This document shows positions 1-5,289 of a stretch of 9,174 nt of DNA, one piece after another. The notes under the pieces were generated by a model. The model was not told the DNA's origin. It searched no databases and saw nothing but the letters and a program-made list of their open reading frames with translations. The position numbers and the translations under genes were made by a program. The stretch covers positions 1 to 9,174 of the forward strand of contig JAFAEU010000404.1 in NCBI GenBank assembly GCA_023423855.1, written 5' to 3'. This DNA comes from Pseudomonadota bacterium. GTDB taxonomy: Bacteria > Pseudomonadota > Gammaproteobacteria > Xanthomonadales > Xanthomonadaceae. The first letter of the stretch is position 1; each line of letters opens with the position of its first letter.

Positions 1-592
1 GCTCACCACCCTGCACTCGCTGGCCTACACCTGGCTGATCCCGCGCCTGCCCAGCTTCATCGACGCGCATCCGGACATCCGCCTGCGCATCGACACCGAG
101 ATCTCGCTGACCCGCTTCGACGACTCCGGTCCGGACGTCGGCATCCGCCACGGTCCCGGGCACTGGCCGGGCCTGGCCGCGATCCGGCTGATGGACGAGT
201 CACTGTTCCCGGTCGCGAACGCCACGCTCGCCGGCCGCGCCGAGTTGCGCGCGCCCGCCGACATCGCGCGCCTGCCGCTGATCGGGGACCTGTCGCACCA
301 GGGCTGGCACGACTGGTTCCGCGCCAACGGCGTGCATGGCGTCGCGCTCGACCCGCAGTTGGTCTTCAGCGATGCCACCGACGCCCTGCGCGCGGCGGCA
401 CAGGGGCTGGGCGCCACGCTGGCGCGCGAGCGCATCGTCGCGCCGTGGCTGGCCAGCGGCCAGCTGCAGCGGCTGCCGGGCGAGGCGCTGCCGGGCCGCT
501 ACGCCTACCACGTCGTCTATCCCTCGCACCGCAAGCCGCGCGCGGCGGTGCGGCGCGTGATCGATTGGCTGGCGGTGCAATCGCCGGAATAG
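1..592 (+). CDS. LysR-family transcriptional regulator, GcvA-like, 3' part only
   Basis: The frame is open from the left edge (first full codon at base 2) to the TAG at 590-592, giving about 196 residues. LysR regulators are about 300 residues long, so the N-terminal winged helix-turn-helix and linker lie outside the window and only the effector-binding domain is seen. That domain is recognisable from the run TWLIPRLPSFIDAHPDIRLR, then DVGIRHGPGHWPGL and MDESLFPVAN. This order is typical of the GcvA/AmpR-like subgroup, which binds a small effector between two alpha/beta lobes. The C-terminal YHVVYP...RAAVRRVIDWL is the usual last strand and helix. The target genes cannot be read from this fragment. 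Members of this family often regulate a divergent neighbour, which would lie to the left. Family assignment is secure; effector and targets are unknown. Confidence 0.9.
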   Translation, partial: LTTLHSLAYTWLIPRLPSFIDAHPDIRLRIDTEISLTRFDDSGPDVGIRHGPGHWPGLAAIRLMDESLFPVANATLAGRAELRAPADIARLPLIGDLSHQGWHDWFRANGVHGVALDPQLVFSDATDALRAAAQGLGATLARERIVAPWLASGQLQRLPGEALPGRYAYHVVYPSHRKPRAAVRRVIDWLAVQSPE

Positions 593-600
593 CCTCCCTC

Positions 601-661
601 GTCATCCCCGCAAACTCCTCATCCCCGCAAACCCGTCATCCCCGCGAAGGCGGGGATGACG
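601..661. repeat. 17-bp tandem repeat ending in a perfect dyad (intergenic repeat element)
   Basis: Three consecutive 17-bp units start at 601, 618 and 635. Units 1 and 2 are GTCATCCCCGCAAACTC and CTCATCCCCGCAAACCC. Unit 3 diverges after its shared 10-base core TCATCCCCGC. The third unit runs into an inverted copy, giving 12-bp perfect arms at 634-645 and 650-661 around a GAAG tetraloop. The dyad resembles the short GC-rich palindromes (CGTCATCCCCGC arm) dispersed between genes in many proteobacteria. It sits 8 bp after the LysR stop codon, so it could act as a transcript-end hairpin, but no T-run follows. Upstream units 1 and 2 carry only the left arm, so any of the three left arms could pair with the single right arm. 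Confidence 0.75.
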
Positions 662-860
662 GGATCATGACGGTCTGCGACCAGGGGCACGGAACCTGCC
701 CTTGCGACAGCCGGGGTCGAATCACGGCTCCGGCAGGAGCGGAAGTTTCCCCGGTGCCAACGACACCGCACCACGCCCCACCGCACCACGGCGAGCACTG
801 CCACGTGACGTTTCCCCGCCGCGGATGCATCCTGTCGCCCCCTCATCCCTCCGTGCCGCG
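662..860. other. Non-coding interval before the EamA transporter gene
   Basis: No gene is supported here. Frames that cross the interval are compositionally odd (rich in His, Pro and Arg) and lack family features. The only structure seen is a small direct repeat: ACCGCACCACG occurs at 765-775 and again at 780-790, a 15-bp period. No convincing sigma-70 promoter could be picked by eye, although the transporter promoter probably lies here because the preceding gene ends more than 260 bp upstream. Confidence 0.4.
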
Positions 861-1802
861 ATGACTCCCGCCACCAAGGCCCACTGGCAGATCCACCTGT
901 GCGTGCTGCTGTGGGGCTTCACCGCGATCCTCGGCAAGCTGATCACGCTGCCGGCGCTGCCGCTGGTGTGGTGGCGCATGGGGCTGGTGGTGCTGGCGCT
1001 GCTGCTGGTGCCGCGCGTGTGGCGCGGCGTGCGCGCGATGCCGCCGAGGCTGCTGCTGGCCTACGCCGGGGTCGGCGTGCTGGTCGCCCTGCACTGGCTG
1101 ACGTTCTACGGCGCGATCAAGCTGGCGAACGCCTCGATTGCGGCGACCTGCATGGCGCTCGCCACCGTGTTCACCGCGGTGATCGAGCCCAAGCTGGCGC
1201 GGCGGCGGTTCTCGAAGCGGGAGGTCCTGCTGGGCGTGCTGGTGCTGCCCGGCGTGGCGCTGGTGGTCGGCGGCGTCTCGGTCGACATGCGCATCGGCAT
1301 CGCGGTCGGCGCGCTGTCGGCGCTGTTCGTGGCGGTGTTCGGTTCGCTCAACAAGCGCCTGGTCGAGCACGCCGACCCGCTCACCGTCACCGCGGTCGAA
1401 CTCGGCGCCGGCACGCTGGCGCTGACCGCGCTCGCGCCGCTGATGCCGACGCTGTTCCCGGCCTTCGCCGGCCCGCTGCTGGTGCTGCCCTCGCCGTCCG
1501 ACGCGCTCTGGCTGCTGCTGCTCGCCGGCGCCTGCACCCTGCTCCCGTTCGCGCTGTCGCTGGTCGCGCTGCGGCACATGAGCGCGTTCTCGGCGCAGAT
1601 GGCGGTCAACCTCGAGCCGGTCTACGCCATCGTGCTGGCGATGCTGCTGCTGTCGGAACAGCGCGAACTCACGCCGATGTTCTACGGCGGCGTGGCGATC
1701 ATCCTGGTGGCGGTGTTCGTCCACCCGCTGCTGCACCCGCAGCGCCGCATCGACCACCCGGAGGTGCTGGGCACGTCCGAGGCCAAGGGCATCGTCGAGT
1801 AG
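861..1802 (+). CDS. EamA/DMT-family inner-membrane transporter
   Basis: A predicted 313-residue protein built almost entirely of hydrophobic helices, with two tandem EamA (drug/metabolite transporter) repeats at roughly residues 7-138 and 150-287, about ten membrane spans in all. The first repeat opens with HWQIHLCVLLWGFTAILGKL, whose WGF...GK pattern is typical of the fold. The second ends with a repeat-like helix bearing NLEPVYAIVLAMLLLSEQ, which matches the EamA signature (E-P followed by a helix ending in E). The polar tail after residue 290 should be cytoplasmic. Length is normal for the family. The start at 861 begins directly before the first helix; an in-frame ATG at 825 would add 12 residues and is less likely, and neither has a clear Shine-Dalgarno sequence. 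Substrates of this family range from amino acids to purines, and none can be inferred here. Confidence 0.9.
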   Translation: MTPATKAHWQIHLCVLLWGFTAILGKLITLPALPLVWWRMGLVVLALLLVPRVWRGVRAMPPRLLLAYAGVGVLVALHWLTFYGAIKLANASIAATCMALATVFTAVIEPKLARRRFSKREVLLGVLVLPGVALVVGGVSVDMRIGIAVGALSALFVAVFGSLNKRLVEHADPLTVTAVELGAGTLALTALAPLMPTLFPAFAGPLLVLPSPSDALWLLLLAGACTLLPFALSLVALRHMSAFSAQMAVNLEPVYAIVLAMLLLSEQRELTPMFYGGVAIILVAVFVHPLLHPQRRIDHPEVLGTSEAKGIVE

Positions 1803-1804
1803 CC

Positions 1805-1829
1805 CCGGGGCAGTCGCCGGGCGCCCCGG
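1805..1829 (+). terminator. GC-rich hairpin just after the EamA gene, possible terminator
   Basis: Arms CCGGGGC (1805-1811) and GCCCCGG (1823-1829) are perfect complements around an 11-nt loop and start 3 bases after the stop codon. There is no T-run, so it is at best a weak intrinsic terminator or a 3'-end stabilising hairpin. It could equally be chance in sequence this rich in GC. Confidence 0.25.
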
Positions 1830-1901
1830 TGTGACAAACCTGCCCCCGGTGCGAATCACCCCGGCATGACAGGCACAATCGTCCCGACCCGCGGACACGC
1901 A

Positions 1902-3125
1902 ATGGATCACGCCGACCCGATGGACAGCGCCACGCACGCCCGGTTCGACGAGCTGCTGCAGCGCCACCGTGGCATCGTGTTCAAGATCGCGAACACCTAC
2001 GCGAACGGCGCCGAGGACCGCGCCGACCTCGCCCAGGAGATCGCCGCCCAGCTGTGGCGCGCGTGGCCGGGCTACGACCCGGCGCGCAGCTTCCCGACCT
2101 GGATGTACCGGATCGCGCTGAACACCGGCATCTCGTTCCTGCGCGGCGAAAGCCTGCGCCGGCGCCATGCCGTGCCGCTCGACGACGCGCTGCACGAGGT
2201 TGCCGACGAACGCGCCGTCGACGTCGAAACCGCCGACCGGCTGCGCCTGCTGCAGGGCTTCCTCGCCACGCTCGAACCGCTGGACCGGGCGCTGCTGGTG
2301 CTCTACCTCGAAGAGCGCAGCACGCGCGAGATGGCCGAGATCCTGGGCCTCGGCGAGAGCAACGTCACCAGCAAGATCAGGCGCCTCAAGCAGCGCATCC
2401 GCGGCCATGCCGCGCCTTCCGCAACCGCCTGCCCCCCCGACATGCAGATGGAATCGACCATGGAACTCGACGAACTCAAGCTGGCCTGGCAGTCCCTGGG
2501 CAGGCAACTGGAACGCCAGCAGGACATCCAGTGGCAGCTGCTGCGCGACCGCAAGCTGGACAAGGTCCGCGGCCACCTGCGGCCGCTGGTCTGGGGACAG
2601 GTGCTGCAGATGCTGCTCGGCATCGGCCTGATCGTGCTCGGCGTTGCCTGCTGGTCGCGCAACACGGATGCCACCGGCCCGTTCGCGGCCGGGATCGCGG
2701 TGCACGTCTTCGGCGTGGCGAACATCATCCTCGCCGCGATGACCATCAGCCGGGCCACCGGCATCGACTACGTCGCGCCGGTGGTCTCGATCCAGAAGCA
2801 GATTGCCCGCCTGCTCCAGCTCTACCTGCTCAACGGCACGATCTGCGGACTGTCCTGGTGGCTCATGTGGCTGCCCGTCACCATCGCCTTCGCCGGACTT
2901 GGCCGCGTCAACCTGTTGCAGCAGGCGCCGTCGTACATCTGGAGCGCGATGGCCGTCAGCGTGCTCGGATTTGCCGGCACGGGGTGGTACCTCCGCCGGT
3001 CGAGGAACCGCGCCGCCGCAGGCCCACGGGCGCCTGCCGCCAGTCGCGACCTGGGCGATGGCGGGGACGGCATCCGCCGCGGACAGCAGTTGCTGGACGA
3101 GATCGCGCGCTTCGAGCGGGACTGA
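1902..3125 (+). CDS. ECF-type RNA polymerase sigma factor fused to a four-helix membrane protein
   Basis: One open frame of 407 residues. Residues about 15-84 are sigma region 2 (HRGIVFKIANTYANGAEDRA, then DLAQEIAAQLWRAW and FPTWMYRIALN, the core-binding and -10 recognition segment). Residues about 112-167 are sigma region 4, with the helix-turn-helix REMAEILGLGESNVTSKIRR. ECF sigmas normally end near here, at 160-200 residues. Instead the frame continues through a short linker (170-186) into MELDELKLAWQSLGRQLERQ at residue 187, a charged helical stretch. Four likely membrane spans follow at about 230-251, 261-283, 308-333 and 344-364, then a basic tail ending GQQLLDEIARFERD. The second part looks like a protein I recall being encoded separately, just after a sigma gene of this kind, in related bacteria (memory, not a search). 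An ATG at 2460 could start it independently, with GGA seven bases upstream. ATGs at 1866 and 1920 are alternative starts; none has a strong ribosome site. Confidence 0.8.
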   Translation: MDHADPMDSATHARFDELLQRHRGIVFKIANTYANGAEDRADLAQEIAAQLWRAWPGYDPARSFPTWMYRIALNTGISFLRGESLRRRHAVPLDDALHEVADERAVDVETADRLRLLQGFLATLEPLDRALLVLYLEERSTREMAEILGLGESNVTSKIRRLKQRIRGHAAPSATACPPDMQMESTMELDELKLAWQSLGRQLERQQDIQWQLLRDRKLDKVRGHLRPLVWGQVLQMLLGIGLIVLGVACWSRNTDATGPFAAGIAVHVFGVANIILAAMTISRATGIDYVAPVVSIQKQIARLLQLYLLNGTICGLSWWLMWLPVTIAFAGLGRVNLLQQAPSYIWSAMAVSVLGFAGTGWYLRRSRNRAAAGPRAPAASRDLGDGGDGIRRGQQLLDEIARFERD

Positions 3126-3159
3126 GACAACGCCAGCATCTCGGCCCGCAAGTGGGTAG

Positions 3160-3179
3160 GTCGGGGCTACCTGCCCGAC
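3160..3179 (+). terminator. Hairpin after the sigma/membrane gene, possible terminator
   Basis: Arms GTCGGG (3160-3165) and CCCGAC (3174-3179) pair around an 8-nt loop, followed within a few bases by the T-richest stretch nearby (TTCAATTTGAT, 3183-3193). A competing stem, GGTAG (3155-3159) with CTACC (3167-3171), overlaps it. The stem is short and the T-tract is interrupted, so termination is plausible but not strong. Confidence 0.3.
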
Positions 3180-3198
3180 GCGTTCAATTTGATACGGG

Positions 3199-3250
3199 GG
3201 CCGATCTGCGGATCCGGGCATTGCTGAGCCGGATCAATCGGCGATCGGCC
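3199..3250 (+). other. Nested inverted repeats in the leader of the lipoprotein gene
   Basis: An outer pair, GGCCGATC (3199-3206) and GATCGGCC (3243-3250), encloses an inner pair, GATCCGG (3211-3217) and CCGGATC (3229-3235), around an 11-nt loop. All 15 pairs are perfect, so a 52-nt stem with one asymmetric internal loop can form. It lies between the sigma/membrane gene and the lipoprotein gene, ending 63 bases before the chosen ATG. No known riboswitch or leader class is recognised. A protein-binding dyad or chance remain possible. Confidence 0.35.
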
Positions 3251-3313
3251 ATGCCCGTCATGTCGGGCGGTTATCATCCGTCGCTGGACCGCTTGCCCCC
3301 GCACGCCTTCCGC

Positions 3314-4015
3314 ATGCCTGACGTTCCCCTTGCCGGCCTTCGCCGGTCTGCATTGCACGCACTTGCGGCCTCGATCGCGCTGGCGTTCGCGGGCTGTACC
3401 GAGCCGACGCCGGCCGATGCCGAGGCCGAAGCTTCACCGGCGGCAAACCACGCGCCCGTGCTGCAGTGCCTGCCCACCGCGCTGCTTCCGCTCCCGCTGC
3501 CGCTGGCCGAAGGCTTCGCGGCCACGCACGCGGATGCTGCCACCAGCCCTGCGCTGGCCGAATGCATGCAGTCGCTGTTCGGCAGCCGCACGCTGAAATC
3601 GCCCGCGGCCTTCGATCGCGCCTACGGCCGGGTCTTCGCCTACCACGAGGAAGACGGCACCCTCGCGCCGGCGACGCTGCGGCATCGCGGCCTGCGGCTG
3701 TTCCGCCTGGGCGACACCGGCGACGCCCGCGTCTGGCTGCTGCGCATCGACACCGGCACCGAACTGGAGGAGGCGCACCTGGACGTGTTGTTCAGCACCG
3801 CCAAGGCCGACGGCGCGCTCGTCGACCAGTTGCTGGTCGGCGGCATGGGCCTGCTGTACCGCCGCGACTACGACGTCGAGGCCGCGGACGCATTCTCGAT
3901 CCGCGAGGAAACCGGTAACGCGCGCGAAGCGGGGCCCGGCTACCGCGCAAGCTATCGCATCACCCCGGACGGCCGCTTCACGCTGGTCTCGGGGAGCGTG
4001 CTGGAGGCGCCGTAG
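3314..4015 (+). CDS. Putative lipoprotein of unknown function
   Basis: A 233-residue protein starting at the ATG 3314. It has a typical export signal: basic Arg10-Arg11, then a hydrophobic stretch ALHALAASIALAFAGC, with Cys28 as the likely lipidated residue. The lipobox reads F-A-G-C, so position -3 is Phe rather than the usual Leu. Lipidation is therefore likely but not certain. An acidic, Ala-rich linker follows (residues 29-45), then a folded-looking domain containing Cys52 and Cys83, which could form a disulfide. The C-terminal end, YRASYRITPDGRFTLVSGSV, looks like a pair of beta strands. An upstream in-frame ATG at 3251 would give an unusually long signal region. I recognise no family. 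A TATCAT at 3272-3277 could be a -10 element but lacks a -35. Convergent with the DUF4019 gene. Confidence 0.75.
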   Translation: MPDVPLAGLRRSALHALAASIALAFAGCTEPTPADAEAEASPAANHAPVLQCLPTALLPLPLPLAEGFAATHADAATSPALAECMQSLFGSRTLKSPAAFDRAYGRVFAYHEEDGTLAPATLRHRGLRLFRLGDTGDARVWLLRIDTGTELEEAHLDVLFSTAKADGALVDQLLVGGMGLLYRRDYDVEAADAFSIREETGNAREAGPGYRASYRITPDGRFTLVSGSVLEAP

Positions 4016-4024
4016 GCACCGCTG

Positions 4025-4046
4025 CGCGGGCGCGTACGCACCCGCG
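4025..4046. terminator. 22-bp near-perfect palindrome between convergent genes
   Basis: Arms CGCGGGCGCGT and ACGCACCCGCG pair over 11 bp with one mismatch. It is a C-A mismatch in a plus-strand transcript and a G-U wobble in a minus-strand transcript, so the hairpin is complete in minus-strand RNA. It lies in the 49-bp gap between two converging stop codons, where a bidirectional terminator is expected. No T-run accompanies it, and as a continuous palindrome its loop must be opened at the centre. Confidence 0.45.
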
Positions 4047-4064
4047 GCAGGCCGGCTGCGCGCC

Positions 4065-4586
4065 TCAGCGCAGGCTGTACCCCGACACGCGCCAGACCTT
4101 GTCCTCGTCGAGGCGGAACGACACCAGCTCGCGCACCGGCTGCGCCTCGTTGGCGAACTTCGTCGCCGAACGCACGTTGATGTAGAGGCCCTCGGGCACC
4201 TGCTGGCCGGCCTTGAACAGCGAACGGCTGACCTCCGGGTTCGCGCGCGTGGCCACGGCGCCGAGGCGGTTGCGGTCGATGGTGACCTGCTTGATGAACT
4301 CGTCGCGCGAGACGACGTTCTTCATCGCCGCCGACGCACCGTCCCACACTTCGCCGATGCGGTTGGCGTCCACCAGCGCCATGACCTGCAGCGCCGCCTG
4401 GCTCATGTCCGCGTCCTGCTTGGCCAGCGCCGCGCGCTGCTCGGGCGTGAGCTGGTCCATGGCGGGCTGTCCCGCGGGCGCGGGCTGGGCCTGCGGCTGC
4501 GGCGTAGGCTGCTGGGCAAGCGCACCGGCGCAGAAGGCGAGGCCGGCGAGGGTCGAAAGCAGGCGCAGTCTGTTCACGGTCGTCAT
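4065..4586 (-). CDS. Secreted DUF4019-domain protein
   Basis: A 173-residue protein with a clean Sec signal peptide: basic residues Arg6 and Arg8, a hydrophobic core LLSTLAGLAFCAGALA, and probable cleavage after Ala24 (ALA before QQ). Then comes a Gln/Pro-rich linker (residues 25-45). The rest looks like the DUF4019 domain: a helix carrying GEVWDGASAAMKNVVSRDEF, then strands ending ELVSFRLDEDKVWRVSGYSL. The final strand pair with an aromatic V-W-R-V-S-G-Y pattern is characteristic of this small periplasmic fold, whose function is unknown. Cys19 lies in the signal peptide and is not in a lipobox. A GGAG lies 13 bases before the ATG, longer than ideal spacing. The gene diverges from the lemA operon, 145 bp away. 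Family call rests on recognition of the pattern, not on a search. Confidence 0.8.
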   Translation of the reverse strand: MTTVNRLRLLSTLAGLAFCAGALAQQPTPQPQAQPAPAGQPAMDQLTPEQRAALAKQDADMSQAALQVMALVDANRIGEVWDGASAAMKNVVSRDEFIKQVTIDRNRLGAVATRANPEVSRSLFKAGQQVPEGLYINVRSATKFANEAQPVRELVSFRLDEDKVWRVSGYSLR

Positions 4587-4620
4587 GGTCGGGCCAACGC
4601 TCCTGGGAATCGGGTGGCCG

Positions 4621-4648
4621 AGTGTACGCCACCGCCCGTTGCGGTCCA
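4621..4648 (-). promoter_or_regulatory. Candidate sigma-70 promoter for the DUF4019 gene
   Basis: Read on the minus strand, TGGACC (4643-4648) and TACACT (4621-4626) are separated by 16 bp, each matching four of six consensus bases. The start site would fall about 30 bases before the ATG. It is a by-eye match in GC-rich DNA, so confidence is low. The plus-strand promoter for lemA must lie in the same interval; the best candidate -10 there is TACCCT (4660-4665) without a good -35. Confidence 0.3.
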
Positions 4649-4731
4649 GTCGCGTCCGGTACCCTTGCCTGTCACAGACCGCCGCCGTCGCGCGTCATGG
4701 CGGATACGGGCCCCGAACGGAAACCTGAACG

Positions 4732-5289
4732 ATGAGCCTGCTCCTCCTGCTGCTGTCGTGCCTGCTGCTCGCCCTGCTCGCCTGGGCGATCGCGGTGTTC
4801 AACCGCCTGGTGCGCCTGCGCAACCAGGTGCGGACGGCCTGGGCCGACATCGACGTGCAACTGATCCGGCGCCACGACCTGGTGCCGTCGCTGGTGTCGG
4901 CGGTGCAGGCCTACGCCGGCCACGAGCGCGCAGTGCTGGAGGCGGTCACCGAACTGCGCGCGCAGGCGCTGGCGACGCAGGGCCGGCCGCAACTGGCGCA
5001 GGTGGAGCAGGCGCTGGAGCAAGCGATCGGCCGGCTGTTCGCGCTCAAGGAAGCCTATCCCGACCTCAAGGCCAGCGAGAACTTCGCGCAACTGCAGCGC
5101 GACCTGGTCGAGGTGGAGGAACACCTGCAGTACGCGCGCCGCTTCTACAACGGCGCCGTGCGCGACAACAACGACGCCGTCCAGCGCTTCCCCGACCTGC
5201 TGGTGGCGCGCGCGACGGGCTTCGGCGCAGAGGAATTCTTCGAAGCCGGCGACGCCCAGCGCGCGGCGGTGCCGGTGGAACTGCCGTGA
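4732..5289 (+). CDS. LemA family protein
   Basis: A 185-residue protein with one N-terminal membrane anchor (about residues 2-23, mostly Leu) and a long helical body outside the inner membrane. The family signature is clear: RNQVRTAWADIDVQLIRRHD and then LVPSLVSAVQAYAGHE, at residues 30-65. The later helix LQYARRFYNGAVRDNNDAVQ and the ending GFGAEEFFEAGDAQRAAVPV are also standard for LemA. Length matches the family. The biochemical role of LemA is unsettled; it is widespread and often encoded beside envelope proteins. The next gene starts inside this gene's stop codon, so the two are translationally coupled. No good Shine-Dalgarno sequence precedes the ATG. Confidence 0.93.
   Translation: MSLLLLLLSCLLLALLAWAIAVFNRLVRLRNQVRTAWADIDVQLIRRHDLVPSLVSAVQAYAGHERAVLEAVTELRAQALATQGRPQLAQVEQALEQAIGRLFALKEAYPDLKASENFAQLQRDLVEVEEHLQYARRFYNGAVRDNNDAVQRFPDLLVARATGFGAEEFFEAGDAQRAAVPVELP

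Noticed and set aside
445..864. Plus-strand frame bridging the LysR end and the intergenic repeat
   Set aside because: It reads the LysR gene out of frame, then the palindromic repeat and non-coding DNA; composition is not protein-like.
1874..1879. CACAAT as a -10 element of the sigma/membrane gene
   Set aside because: It resembles GACAAT before the ABC gene and would suit a start at 1902, but there is no acceptable -35 at 16-18 bp, so it was not listed as a promoter.
843..3221. A 792-codon open frame on the minus strand across the transporter and sigma/membrane genes
   Set aside because: Its product is a Gln/Arg/His/Ala-rich string with no domain, and both genes beneath it on the plus strand have clear families. 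It is a by-product of high GC and third-position bias.
2054..3313. Open plus-strand frame running in front of the lipoprotein and overlapping the sigma/membrane gene
   Set aside because: The first 420 codons are Arg/Pro/Ala-rich with no family features; only the part from the ATG at 3314 has a signal peptide and normal composition.
4614..5285. Upstream extension of the DUF2207 frame across lemA
   Set aside because: Low-complexity Ala/Arg/Gly sequence antagonistic to the clear LemA frame; the GTG at 5286 supplies a proper signal peptide.
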